This document shows positions 1 to 7,392 of a DNA stretch of 64,000 nt, in pieces; the stretch's first letter is position 1; every line of letters begins with the position of its first letter. A program made the translations under genes and the position numbers. Location: assembly GCA_025355505.1 (NCBI GenBank), contig JANXZM010000017.1, forward strand, positions 1 to 64,000, read 5' to 3'. The notes below the pieces were generated by a model. The model was not told the origin of the DNA. It saw nothing but the letters and a program-made list of their open reading frames with translations, and made no database searches. Origin of the DNA: Acidobacteriaceae bacterium. GTDB lineage: Bacteria; Acidobacteriota; Terriglobia; Terriglobales; Acidobacteriaceae.

Positions 1-130
1 CAAAGAGCAAGAGCAACACCAAAAGCTGCCTAAGAAGCAAGAACAAAACCTGGGGGTCCAGCACTACCGCAAGGGTGCAGCCGCCTCGGACACTCTACGT
101 GTCTCTTGACAACGCCGCCAAGGTTATAGA

Positions 131-220
131 GGGTGGCCCACCCTCGTCCACAGCCTGTTCTTCTTTTCCCATAGCAGAACGTGGGTGCCCCATCCTTGCG
201 TTTTTTGCAAGGGTGGGCGG
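131..220. repeat. REP-like palindromic repeats left of the transposase
   Basis: A GGGTGGCCCACCC palindrome lies at 131-143. A longer unit at 181-220 carries a hairpin with arms CCCATCCTTGC (189-199) and GCAAGGGTGGG (207-217), pairing with one G-T wobble around a seven-base loop. The same unit recurs in inverted orientation on the other side of the transposase gene (832-875). This is the arrangement expected of REP elements mobilised by a RAYT enzyme. Confidence 0.7.
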
Positions 221-248
221 CGATGCTGCTGATAGCGTAATGTTTGTC

Positions 249-803
249 ATGCCTCGCGGCCTGCATCGCTACTACGGCGCCGATCAGTTGCACTTTATCA
301 CGTGTTCTTGTTATCGCCGCATGCCTCTTCCGCGTTCCGCAGGGAGCCGCGACCGATTACTCTCCGTGTTAGAACAAACCCGCAAGCGCTACCGGTTCGT
401 GGTGGTGGGATATGTCGTAATGCCGGAACATATCCACTTACTGCTGACCGAGCCTGAGGTCGGAACGCCTTCGACGGTGATGCAGGTGTTGAAACAGCGC
501 ACGGCTCGTGCCTTATTGCCGAAAAGAAAACCGTGCGATCCACGCCAGATCAAGCTGTTTGGGGAGACTCCCGCGCGAGCGCCGTTCTGGCAGACGCGTT
601 TCTATGACTTCAATGTTTGGACGGAGAAGAAGCGGGTGGAGAAACTGCGGTATATGCACCGCAATCCGGTGAAGCGAGGTCTGACGGCGGCACCTGAGGA
701 TTGGCGCTGGAGCAGTTATCGTTTCTATCTTCTCGGCGAATCTGGAACCGTGCGGGGGAATGAGGGCTGGGGGAAGATTTCGTTTCGGGCACACGCGGCG
801 TGA
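249..803 (+). CDS. REP-associated tyrosine transposase (RAYT, Y1/HUH type)
   Basis: This is a 184-residue protein of the TnpA_REP / Y1 transposase family, single-strand endonucleases that nick and join at REP hairpins. The HUH motif appears as MPEHIHLLL near residues 60-68. Near the C-terminus, YMHRNPVKRGL followed by W-R-W-S-S-Y is the signature that distinguishes RAYTs from IS200/IS605 TnpA. The likely catalytic tyrosine is in YMHRNPV. I chose the ATG at 249 because the product then starts M-P-R-G-L-H-R-Y-Y, typical of the family; an ATG at 240 is also possible, and the frame stays open upstream only through repeat DNA. The gene stands alone and is flanked by inverted copies of a palindromic repeat, its probable substrate. 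It appears intact. Confidence 0.88.
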   Translation: MPRGLHRYYGADQLHFITCSCYRRMPLPRSAGSRDRLLSVLEQTRKRYRFVVVGYVVMPEHIHLLLTEPEVGTPSTVMQVLKQRTARALLPKRKPCDPRQIKLFGETPARAPFWQTRFYDFNVWTEKKRVEKLRYMHRNPVKRGLTAAPEDWRWSSYRFYLLGESGTVRGNEGWGKISFRAHAA

Positions 804-831
804 AAGGCAAAGCCCATGGTGCGATCAGTCT

Positions 832-970
832 GCCACCCACCCTTCGCAAAAACCCGCGAAGGATGGGGCACCCACTGTCGGGTTATGTAAGCGGAAGGCT
901 GGGCCACCCGCCACCCACAGTTGTGTGATTGGAAAGGAAACCAAAACCGAAGCGTGGGCCACCCGCCAGC
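832..970. repeat. REP-like palindromic repeats right of the transposase
   Basis: The unit at 832-875 is the reverse complement of the unit at 181-220 with a few changes. Its hairpin arms are CCCACCCTTCGC (836-847) and GCGAAGGATGGG (856-867), one mismatch. Two shorter GGGCCACCCGCCA half-units follow near 901 and 957. Together with the left-hand copies they bracket the transposase as an imperfect inverted repeat. No gene is visible between 804 and 1016. Confidence 0.7.
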
Positions 971-1016
971 GGTCACCTGACATACGCCGGGGCGGAACTC
1001 ACCTACCCGTTCCGGC

Positions 1017-1244
1017 TTATTTCCAGATTTGTTCGTTGGTCAGATCGACCTTGGGGCCGTCGGAGACAATCAGCGGGAACTGCACTCTCTGAGGACGCGG
1101 GTGCCGGTCTTGCAGGAGTACCCTCTCAATCCCCGCAAGAACCAGTTCGCGCACCGCACGCCCGCTGGCGGCCGCTTGCGCTTCCAGCTTCCGGTATAGG
1201 GGTGCCGGAATGTCAACGGTAGTGCGAACGGAATCCGGTTTCAT
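1017..1244 (-). CDS. Ribbon-helix-helix (CopG-like) protein, orphan antitoxin candidate
   Basis: This 75-residue protein begins MKPDSVRTTVDIPAPLYRKL, a classic ribbon-helix-helix strand (RTTVDIP) followed by two helices. The tail, FPLIVSDGPKVDLTNEQI, resembles the C-terminal part of RHH antitoxins that sit upstream of PIN-domain toxins, where that tail contacts the toxin. No toxin follows it: the next 200 bases on this strand are repeat DNA and then the transposase on the opposite strand. It may be an orphan left after loss of its toxin, or a stand-alone repressor. It diverges from the VapBC-type pair that starts 82 bases away on the other strand. Confidence 0.7.
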   Translation of the reverse strand: MKPDSVRTTVDIPAPLYRKLEAQAAASGRAVRELVLAGIERVLLQDRHPRPQRVQFPLIVSDGPKVDLTNEQIWK

Positions 1245-1289
1245 GAATGCTATTCTCCCACGCGTGCCGTACTATGGAAGCAATTCCCC

Positions 1290-1319
1290 TTGACTTAGCT
1301 AAGCAAAGTTAGCTAACAT
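1290..1319 (+). promoter_or_regulatory. Promoter and double-palindrome operator of the toxin-antitoxin pair
   Basis: A sigma70-like promoter is visible: TTGACT at 1290-1295, an 18-base spacer and TAACAT at 1314-1319. The predicted transcript start is at or just before the antitoxin ATG (1326), so the mRNA would be leaderless or nearly so. Two identical self-complementary octamers, TTAGCTAA at 1295-1302 and 1309-1316, lie 14 bases apart centre to centre and cover the spacer and both box edges. That geometry fits autorepression by the dimeric antitoxin, alone or with toxin. Confidence 0.65.
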
Positions 1320-1325
1320 GTATTT

Positions 1326-1562
1326 ATGGAAACCATCACCATCCATAAGGCCAAAACCGAACTTTCGCGGTTGATTAAGAAGGCTTGCCGGGGCGAGGAG
1401 ATCGTCATTGCCCGCGGAAAGACTCCGGTTGCCAAACTCGTGCCCTTGCACAAAACAACGCAAAAACGGGTGCCAGGTCTCTGGAAAGGACTGGTCACCT
1501 GCACGCCCGACGCGTTCGATCCACTGACCGATCAAGAGCTGAAAGATTTGGGCTTCGAATAG
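1326..1562 (+). CDS. VapB-type antitoxin (Phd/YefM-like fold)
   Basis: A 78-residue antitoxin begins METITIHKAKTELSRLIKKA, the beta-strand plus helix of Phd/YefM-type DNA-binding antitoxins, followed by G-E-E-I-V-I-A-R-G-K-T-P-V-A-K-L, the most conserved part of the family. The C-terminal half (LWKGLVTCTPDAFDPLTDQEL) is the flexible toxin-neutralising tail, with the usual 'F-D-P-L' element. It is three bases upstream of the PIN toxin gene and surely co-transcribed with it. It probably represses its own promoter at the TTAGCTAA repeats. Family membership is firm; the toxin pairing is inferred from adjacency. Confidence 0.9.
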   Translation: METITIHKAKTELSRLIKKACRGEEIVIARGKTPVAKLVPLHKTTQKRVPGLWKGLVTCTPDAFDPLTDQELKDLGFE

Positions 1563-1565
1563 GTT

Positions 1566-1970
1566 GTGAAAGTGGTCGATCATGCGAAGGAAGTTCTGCT
1601 CGATACCCATACGCTCATCTGGTGGATGGTCGATCCCGCTCGACTATCGAAAGAGGCGGCGGCTATCCTCGCCGACACTGGCAGTCGCATTCTGGTTTCG
1701 GCGGTCGTGGCTTGGGAACTAGCCATCAAGATTAATGCTGGCAAGATTCAGCCCTCGTCGCTACTTTTAGGCTTGGACGGCGCTTTCGCTAAGCAGACTT
1801 TTGCGGAGTTGCCCATCAGTTTGGAGCATGCGGTCAAGGCGGGCCTGCTGCCATTGCATCATCGCGACCCATTCGACCGCTTGCTGGTTTCACAGGCACT
1901 CGTATTGGGCATACCAATCGTCAGTGCCGACCGAACACTCGATGCTTATGGGGTACGCCGGATTTGGTGA
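1566..1970 (+). CDS. PIN-domain ribonuclease toxin (VapC-like)
   Basis: This 134-residue PIN-domain protein is the toxin partner of the preceding antitoxin; VapC enzymes are Mg-dependent endoribonucleases that usually cut tRNA or rRNA. The acidic active-site residues are in place: the Asp of LLDTHTLIWW near residue 13, the Glu of VAWELAIK near 51, the Asp of HHRDPFDRLL and the Asp of SADRTLD near the C-terminus. The start is a GTG three bases after the antitoxin stop. The HHRDPFDR signature places it in the subgroup often annotated as 'type II toxin-antitoxin system VapC'. The gene looks complete, so the pair is probably active. Confidence 0.92.
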   Translation: MKVVDHAKEVLLDTHTLIWWMVDPARLSKEAAAILADTGSRILVSAVVAWELAIKINAGKIQPSSLLLGLDGAFAKQTFAELPISLEHAVKAGLLPLHHRDPFDRLLVSQALVLGIPIVSADRTLDAYGVRRIW

Positions 1971-2052
1971 TGTGCAGTCTGCGAGCGACCTTCCCGTTCA
2001 CCCGCCCGTTTTCCCCGCCCGCTGCTAATCCTCACATCCTCAGAGGCTTACA

Positions 2053-2081
2053 TTGACCTGAGGGTGCATCTTTGGATACCC
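2053..2081 (+). promoter_or_regulatory. Possible promoter of the ispH-shc operon
   Basis: TTGACC (2053-2058), a 17-base spacer and GATACC (2076-2081) form a weak sigma70-like promoter about 40 bases before the ispH start. A nine-base direct repeat, TACCCTTAG, occurs at 2077-2085 and 2110-2118, the second copy touching the start codon. The repeat could bind a regulator or be chance. No strong alternative promoter is visible between the toxin gene and ispH. Confidence 0.35.
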
Positions 2082-2117
2082 TTAGAGCATCTTTTGCAAT
2101 GAAGAAGTGTACCCTTA

Positions 2118-3125
2118 GTGGGTGGGGGCTACGACTTGTCTGAAACCGGGAATTTACACACCAAGACCTTACTGCTTCTGAAGCCGCGCGGATTCTGCGC
2201 TGGAGTGGTGCGGGCGATCGATATTGTCCGGATTGCGCTGGAGGCGTTTGGGCGGCCGATTTATGTGCGCAAGGAAATTGTCCACAACCGCTTTGTGGTG
2301 GAGGAACTGCAGCAGAAGGGCGCGATTTTTGTCGATAGCGTCGACGAAGTGCCCGAGGGCGAACGCGTCATTTACAGCGCCCACGGCGTTTCTCCGGAAG
2401 TGCGCGAGGCCAGCAAGCTGCGTAATTTGCGCGTGATTGATGCTACGTGTCCGCTGGTCACCAAGGTACACGTGGAGGCGGTGAAGTTCGCGAAGGAAGG
2501 CTATTCGCTGATCCTGATTGGCCATCGGGATCATGACGAAGTGATTGGCACGCTCGGCGAGGCGCCCACGGTGACTCAGGTGGTGGGGTCGCCCGCGGAA
2601 GTTGCGTCGGTGACGTTGCCCGACCCTAACCGCGTCGCGTATTTGACGCAGACTACGCTCAGTTTGGACGAGACACGCGACATTATCGGCGCGCTGCGAA
2701 AGCGATTCCCGAATATTAAGGGTCCGGCGGCGCAGGATATCTGCTATGCCACGGAAAACCGGCAGGTCGCGGTGAAGCACGTGGCCTCCGACGCCGACTT
2801 ACTGCTGGTGGTTGGCTCCGATAATAGTTCAAATTCCAAGCGGTTGGTGGAAGTTGCTCGAAGTTTGGGCACCCCGGCGCATCTAATTGACGATTGCCGC
2901 GACATTCAGCCGGAGTGGTTGAATGGGGTGAAGACGGTGGCCCTGACCGCGGGAGCATCGGCTCCCGAACATCTGGTGCAGGAAGTGGTGGAGTACTTGG
3001 CGGGACAGGGCTTTGGCAACGTGCAGGAGTTGGAAATCATGCCGGAAAATGTTCGCTTTGGATTGCCGCCGGAGATCGTCGCAACGATTGCCGCGGCACC
3101 GGCTATGGCTGCCATGGAGTCCTAG
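2118..3125 (+). CDS. ispH: 4-hydroxy-3-methylbut-2-enyl diphosphate reductase
   Basis: IspH (LytB) is the [4Fe-4S] enzyme that makes IPP and DMAPP in the last step of the MEP isoprenoid pathway. The three cluster-binding cysteines are in GFCAGV near residue 27, DATCP near 114 and DICYATENRQ near 211. The family motifs FVDSVDEVPEG and SAHGVSPEVR are also present, and the length of 335 residues is normal. The start is a GTG at 2118; a TTG 18 bases downstream is a possible alternative. Its stop codon abuts the ATG of squalene-hopene cyclase, so isoprenoid precursor supply is transcriptionally tied to hopanoid formation here. Confidence 0.95.
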   Translation: MGGGYDLSETGNLHTKTLLLLKPRGFCAGVVRAIDIVRIALEAFGRPIYVRKEIVHNRFVVEELQQKGAIFVDSVDEVPEGERVIYSAHGVSPEVREASKLRNLRVIDATCPLVTKVHVEAVKFAKEGYSLILIGHRDHDEVIGTLGEAPTVTQVVGSPAEVASVTLPDPNRVAYLTQTTLSLDETRDIIGALRKRFPNIKGPAAQDICYATENRQVAVKHVASDADLLLVVGSDNSSNSKRLVEVARSLGTPAHLIDDCRDIQPEWLNGVKTVALTAGASAPEHLVQEVVEYLAGQGFGNVQELEIMPENVRFGLPPEIVATIAAAPAMAAMES

Positions 3126-5105
3126 ATGGAAGAACCCTCCCCGCATAGTTCGGTTGAAAGTTCGGCCTCTGCGCCGCAGATGCGATTTGGAAAGATTGAG
3201 GATCTGGGCAGGCGGGTGGCGGTCGCGGTGGATGAGGCTCGCAGCTATCTGTTCTCGCAGCAATACGAAGAGGGATACTGGTGCGGAGAACTGGAAGCCG
3301 ATACCACCCTTGAATCCGATTACATCCTGCTGCACGTGTTGCTTGGCACGGGCAACCAGGAACGATTTGACAAGGCTGCCCGCTACATCCTGAAGCACCA
3401 GAATGAAGACGGTGGATGGAGCATCTACGCCAGCGGGCCTTCCAACATCAGCGCTTCGGTGAAAGCGTACTTTGGGCTGAAGCTGGCTGGATTCACCTTG
3501 GATGATCCCGCGCTGGCACGGGCCCGCAAGAAGATTCTCGAGATGGGTGGCGTGACCGAAGTCAATACATTCACCAAGATCTATCTTTGTTTTTTTGGGC
3601 AATACGATTACGACGCGGTGCCGGCGGTTCCGCCGGAGATCGTGCTGTTTCCCAACTGGTTCTGGTTCAATATCTACGAAATTTCTTCGTGGTCGCGGGC
3701 GATTCTGGTGCCGCTTTCGATCTGCTACGCCAAGAAGCCATTCAAGAAGATTCCGGACGAAATGGGCGTGGAAGAGCTCTTTGTGGGCGGGCGCGACAAG
3801 TCGCGGATGCATTTGCACTGGGCCAAGAAGCTGGTTTCGTGGCGCAACTTTTTTTTGGTTCTGGACCGGATTGCCCATTGGGCAGAGCGGGTGCACATCC
3901 GTCCGCTGCGTTCGATTGCGCTTAGGCAGGCGGAGAAGTGGATGCTGGAGCGCTTCGAGATGAGCGACGGTCTGGGAGCGATTTATCCCTCGATGATGAA
4001 CGCCATCATCGCGCTGCGTTGTCTGGGGTATTCGGTGGACGATCCGCAATTTATCCGCGCGATGGACGAGTTTGAGAAGCTGGGGATCGAAGAGGGCGAC
4101 ACTTTCCGTATGCAGCCGTGCATGTCTCCGGTGTGGGATACGGCATACGCTCTGTTTGCCTTGGGCGAGGCTGGGGTTCCGGCAACCGATCCGCGGCTGG
4201 TGAAGTGCGCCGACTGGATATTGCAAAAGCAGGTGCGCAAGCCCGGAGACTGGAAGGTGAAGAATCCGAAAGGCGAACCCGGCGGCTGGTACTTCGAGTT
4301 CAACAATGAGTTCTATCCCGACGTGGACGACAGCGCCATGGTCTGCCTGGGGCTGAGCCGGGTTGAACATCCGAACGGGCGCTATCAGGCCGAGTCGGTG
4401 CAGCGCGCGATCGATTGGATATTGTCGATGCAGTGCAAGAATGGGGGATGGGCGTCGTTCGACAAGGACAACGACCGCATGGTGTTCCAGTATGTGCCGT
4501 TTGCCGATCACAACGCCATGCTTGATCCTGCAACCGTCGACATCACGGGCCGCATACTGGAGTGTCTTGCAACCTACGGATACAAGCAGAACCATCCGGC
4601 GGTGCAGCGGGCGATCAAATTTATTCGTAAAGAGCAGGAGCCGGATGGAAGCTGGTTCGGACGCTGGGGCGTGAACTACATCTACGGCACGATGCAGGTG
4701 TTGCGGGGTCTGGAAGCGATGGCGGTGGACCGTAACGATCCTATGATCCAGCAGGCGGCGGAGTGGATGCGATCGGTGCAGAACGCCGATGGCGGCTGGG
4801 GCGAGACGGTGGGGTCGTATGACGATCCGAACCTTAGAGGGCAAGGCGACAGCACGGCGTCGCAGACGGCGTGGGCAATCATGGGACTGCTGGCTGTAGG
4901 GGACACGCGCAGCGAATGTGTGACCCGCGGCATGGCGTATCTTCTGCGCACGCAGAAGAAAGACGGTTCATGGGACGAGCTTTTCTACACGGGAACGGGA
5001 TTTCCGCGCGTGTTCTATCTGATGTACCACTTGTACCGCGAGTATTTTCCGCTGATCGCGCTGACGACTTATTCGAAAGTGATGGCGGAGAAGAGTGCAA
5101 GTTAG
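3126..5105 (+). CDS. shc: Squalene-hopene cyclase
   Basis: This 659-residue class II triterpene cyclase converts squalene to hopene/hopanol at the membrane. The catalytic acid motif D-V-D-D is at residues 399-402 (YPDVDDSAM). Repeated QW motifs are easy to see, for example NEDGGWSIY, CKNGGWASFDKD, EPDGSWFGRWGVNYIYGT and NADGGWGE. The ATG follows the ispH stop directly with no spacing. The next genes are hopanoid side-chain and squalene-forming genes, confirming hopene rather than another cyclic terpenoid as the product. A 653-residue antisense frame overlaps it and is rejected. Confidence 0.97.
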   Translation: MEEPSPHSSVESSASAPQMRFGKIEDLGRRVAVAVDEARSYLFSQQYEEGYWCGELEADTTLESDYILLHVLLGTGNQERFDKAARYILKHQNEDGGWSIYASGPSNISASVKAYFGLKLAGFTLDDPALARARKKILEMGGVTEVNTFTKIYLCFFGQYDYDAVPAVPPEIVLFPNWFWFNIYEISSWSRAILVPLSICYAKKPFKKIPDEMGVEELFVGGRDKSRMHLHWAKKLVSWRNFFLVLDRIAHWAERVHIRPLRSIALRQAEKWMLERFEMSDGLGAIYPSMMNAIIALRCLGYSVDDPQFIRAMDEFEKLGIEEGDTFRMQPCMSPVWDTAYALFALGEAGVPATDPRLVKCADWILQKQVRKPGDWKVKNPKGEPGGWYFEFNNEFYPDVDDSAMVCLGLSRVEHPNGRYQAESVQRAIDWILSMQCKNGGWASFDKDNDRMVFQYVPFADHNAMLDPATVDITGRILECLATYGYKQNHPAVQRAIKFIRKEQEPDGSWFGRWGVNYIYGTMQVLRGLEAMAVDRNDPMIQQAAEWMRSVQNADGGWGETVGSYDDPNLRGQGDSTASQTAWAIMGLLAVGDTRSECVTRGMAYLLRTQKKDGSWDELFYTGTGFPRVFYLMYHLYREYFPLIALTTYSKVMAEKSAS

Positions 5106-5158
5106 CAGTCCAGCCTTTAGCATCTCAGCGGCTGTGGTCAGCGGAAAGAGATACGGCG

Positions 5159-5575
5159 ATGAAGTGGAAGGCGTTTGCGGTCTGGATCGCAGTGCCATTT
5201 CTGTCTGCGATTGTCGTACCGAAAGCCTTGTACAGATTCTCTGGTCACGCGGAAGGCTCACCCAAATACAGTTTTTGGATATTGTCATTTATTTTGGCAA
5301 TTTGTACCGTCTTGGCCGCGGTTGGCACTCTCGCAGTTTGGGTATTGCGAATTAGACGAGTTTGGATGGGAGTCATTGGAGGAATAGTTGCAGGTGCGGG
5401 AAGCGTGGCCCTTGCGGCTTGGTTTGCGATGACTTTCTACGGTGGTTTTGAGAATGAGATAGGTATTTATCTGGGCGCTCTATCTCTTGGCCCTGGAAGT
5501 TGTTTGGCGGGGTCCTATGCGGGTTTCTTGCGCTCTCGAGAAAACCAAGCTGTCGAAAGACGTGGATTGCTGTGA
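5159..5575 (+). CDS. Small multi-span membrane protein of unknown function
   Basis: I do not recognise this 138-residue protein. From the ATG at 5159 it reads MKWKAFAVWIAVPFLSAIVV, then at least three more hydrophobic stretches (FWILSFILAICTVLAAVGTL; GVIGGIVAGAGSVALAAWFA; IGIYLGALSLGPGSCLAGSY), giving about four membrane segments and a short basic tail. The open frame extends 96 codons upstream inside shc, but that part is a shadow. It sits between shc (54 bases upstream) and hpnA (20 bases downstream) in the same direction, so it is probably co-transcribed. A role in hopanoid metabolism is guilt by association only. Confidence 0.6.
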   Translation: MKWKAFAVWIAVPFLSAIVVPKALYRFSGHAEGSPKYSFWILSFILAICTVLAAVGTLAVWVLRIRRVWMGVIGGIVAGAGSVALAAWFAMTFYGGFENEIGIYLGALSLGPGSCLAGSYAGFLRSRENQAVERRGLL

Positions 5576-5595
5576 GATTGAAGTCTGAAAGCTGA

Positions 5596-6585
5596 ATGCT
5601 TGCTTTTGTTACTGGCGCTACGGGATTTCTGGGCAGTCATGTTGCGCGCGTCCTGGCGGAACAGGGAGCCGAGTTGCGGCTGCTGGTGCGGCCTACGAGC
5701 GATCTGCGGAACCTTGATGGCCTGAACGCGGATCGAGTCGAGGGCGATCTGCGCGATGCGGCTTCGATTGAGAAGGCGCTCTCCGGCTGCGACGTCGTAT
5801 TTCACGTGGCGGCAGACTACCGGCTGTGGGTGCGGGATCCCGACCAGATGTATGGTTCGAATGTCGAGGGGACGCGGTGGTTGCTGGAAGCGGCGCGGAA
5901 ACAAGGGGTGCGGCGAGTGGTGTACACGTCGAGCGTGGCGACGATGGGCTTCACTATGAACCGCGCCAACGTAGCGGATGAACAGAGTCCAGTCGGCATC
6001 GAGGACATGATCGGACATTACAAGCGTTCAAAATTCATGGCGGAGCAAGTCGCAGTCGAAGTCGCGAGATCTGGAGTGGATGTGGTGGTGGTGAATCCCA
6101 CGACGCCGATTGGCGAGCGCGATATCAAACCGACACCGACCGGGCGAATCGTCGTGGATTTCTTGAAGCGAAAATTTCCGGCGTACGTGGAAACGGGCTT
6201 GAACCTGGTGGATGCGACTGAGTGCGCGCGTGGTCATATCCAGGCGCTGGAGAAGGGAAGATCAGGCGAGCGCTACATTCTGGGCGGAGAGAATCTCACG
6301 CTGAAGCAGATTCTGGACCGGCTGGCGGCGATCACAGGATTGAAGTCGCCGACCGTAAAGCTGCCTTACATTGTTGCGCTGGCGGCTGGAGTGGTGGATG
6401 AGATGGTGACGGGACGGCTTCTGGGGCGCGAGCCGCGCGCGACGATTGACGCTGTGCGCATGGGACGCAAGAGGATGTTTGTGAGTTCAGCGAAAGCGGA
6501 ACGGGAACTGGGTTGGCGGACGGTTCCAGTGGATGGGGCGTTGCGCCGGTCGGTGGACTGGTTTCGTGACCACGGATATGTCTAG
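5596..6585 (+). CDS. hpnA: Hopanoid-associated NAD-dependent sugar epimerase/reductase HpnA
   Basis: HpnA is an extended short-chain dehydrogenase related to dihydroflavonol reductases, found with hopanoid genes; its exact reaction is unsettled. The 329-residue product opens with a nucleotide-binding loop, VTGATGFLGSHVARVL, and has the catalytic Y-x-x-x-K as HYKRSK near residue 141, plus YTSSVATMGF (the catalytic Ser/Thr region). The conserved family segment FHVAADYRLWVRDPDQMYG is present. It overlaps the next gene by eight bases (TATGTCTAG region), which indicates translational coupling with hpnG. Confidence 0.92.
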   Translation: MLAFVTGATGFLGSHVARVLAEQGAELRLLVRPTSDLRNLDGLNADRVEGDLRDAASIEKALSGCDVVFHVAADYRLWVRDPDQMYGSNVEGTRWLLEAARKQGVRRVVYTSSVATMGFTMNRANVADEQSPVGIEDMIGHYKRSKFMAEQVAVEVARSGVDVVVVNPTTPIGERDIKPTPTGRIVVDFLKRKFPAYVETGLNLVDATECARGHIQALEKGRSGERYILGGENLTLKQILDRLAAITGLKSPTVKLPYIVALAAGVVDEMVTGRLLGREPRATIDAVRMGRKRMFVSSAKAERELGWRTVPVDGALRRSVDWFRDHGYV

Positions 6586-7294
6586 GATCGCCATCATCGC
6601 CGCGATGGAACGCGAAGTGCGACCGCTCATCCGAAGCTGGAAGGTCAGGATGATCGAACACGGTGGACGACGGTATCGTCTTTTTGAAAATGGAGACGCA
6701 GCTGTGATATGCGGCGGGATTGGAGCCGAAGTCGCGCGCCGAGCTACCGAGGCGGTGATTCGGGAAATTAACCCGGTGCGAGTGATCTCAGCCGGTTTTG
6801 CGGGAGCGCTGGATGGTTCCCTGCAGGTTGGGCGTATTCTTGAGCCGCGGACGGTGATCAATGCTGCGGACGGTGTCAGGACAGAAGTCGGATCGGGTGA
6901 GGGAATCTTGGTGACTTGCGCGAGCGTGGCCGGCAAGGAGCAGAAAATTCGACTTGGCAAAGTTTATGGCGCGAGTGCGGTGGACATGGAAGCCGCAGCC
7001 GTGGCGCAAGGAGCGCAGGCGCGGGGAGTCGAGTTCGCAGCTTTGAAAGCGATTTCCGACGCCGCCGATTTCAGGCTGCCGGCGATGGATCGTTTTGTGG
7101 CGAACGACGGGAGCTTTCACACCGTGAAATTTGCGTGTCATGTGGCGCTGCGCCCGTGGCTTTGGGGGACTACCGTTGCGTTGGCGCGGAACACTTCCAA
7201 GGCAAGCCATGCGCTTTGCGGCGCGCTCGTGAGTTACCTCGGTCGTGAGAAGCTGAGTCGGAGAACGATGCAGGGTAGCGTGACGGCACGATGA
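6578..7294 (+). CDS. hpnG: HpnG, adenosylhopane nucleoside phosphorylase
   Basis: HpnG belongs to the purine-nucleoside-phosphorylase/MTA-nucleosidase superfamily and removes adenine from adenosylhopane to give phosphoribohopane/ribosylhopane, the branch point to bacteriohopanetetrol. The 238-residue protein starts MSRIAIIAAMEREVRPLI at an ATG inside the end of hpnA. It carries the phosphorylase motif SAGFAGALDGSLQVG, and AVDMEAAAVAQ is the ribose-contacting M-E pair typical of the fold. The substrate-forming radical SAM enzyme HpnH is not in this window and must be elsewhere if the pathway is complete. The stop overlaps an upstream ATG of the next frame, but that start is not used. Confidence 0.9.
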   Translation: MSRIAIIAAMEREVRPLIRSWKVRMIEHGGRRYRLFENGDAAVICGGIGAEVARRATEAVIREINPVRVISAGFAGALDGSLQVGRILEPRTVINAADGVRTEVGSGEGILVTCASVAGKEQKIRLGKVYGASAVDMEAAAVAQGAQARGVEFAALKAISDAADFRLPAMDRFVANDGSFHTVKFACHVALRPWLWGTTVALARNTSKASHALCGALVSYLGREKLSRRTMQGSVTAR

Positions 7295-7302
7295 ATCATA
7301 CG

Positions 7303-7360
7303 GTGGAGGGACGGGCGTCTCTCCCATGCGGCCGGGCGGGGACGCCTGGCGCTCCACTAA
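7303..7360. repeat. GC-rich dispersed palindromic repeat (family A, copy 1)
   Basis: A unit of the form TGGAGGGACGGGCGTCTC...GCCGGGCGGGGACG...GGCGCTCCA lies between hpnG and the first dehydrogenase. It recurs at 9597-9651, in shortened form at 15691-15720, and as a simple hairpin at 39546-39577. It opens the reading frame upstream of the dehydrogenase and creates a false N-terminal extension. The ends TGGAG and CTCCA are complementary. Confidence 0.75.
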
Positions 7361-7392
7361 CAAGCTCGATAGGGGAAACAATAGGGTCTGCT

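Noticed and set aside
2883-4844. A 653-codon minus-strand open frame antisense to shc
   Set aside because: It covers most of a well-supported cyclase, has no recognisable motif, and is rich in Arg, His and Pro as expected from an antisense frame of a GC-rich gene.
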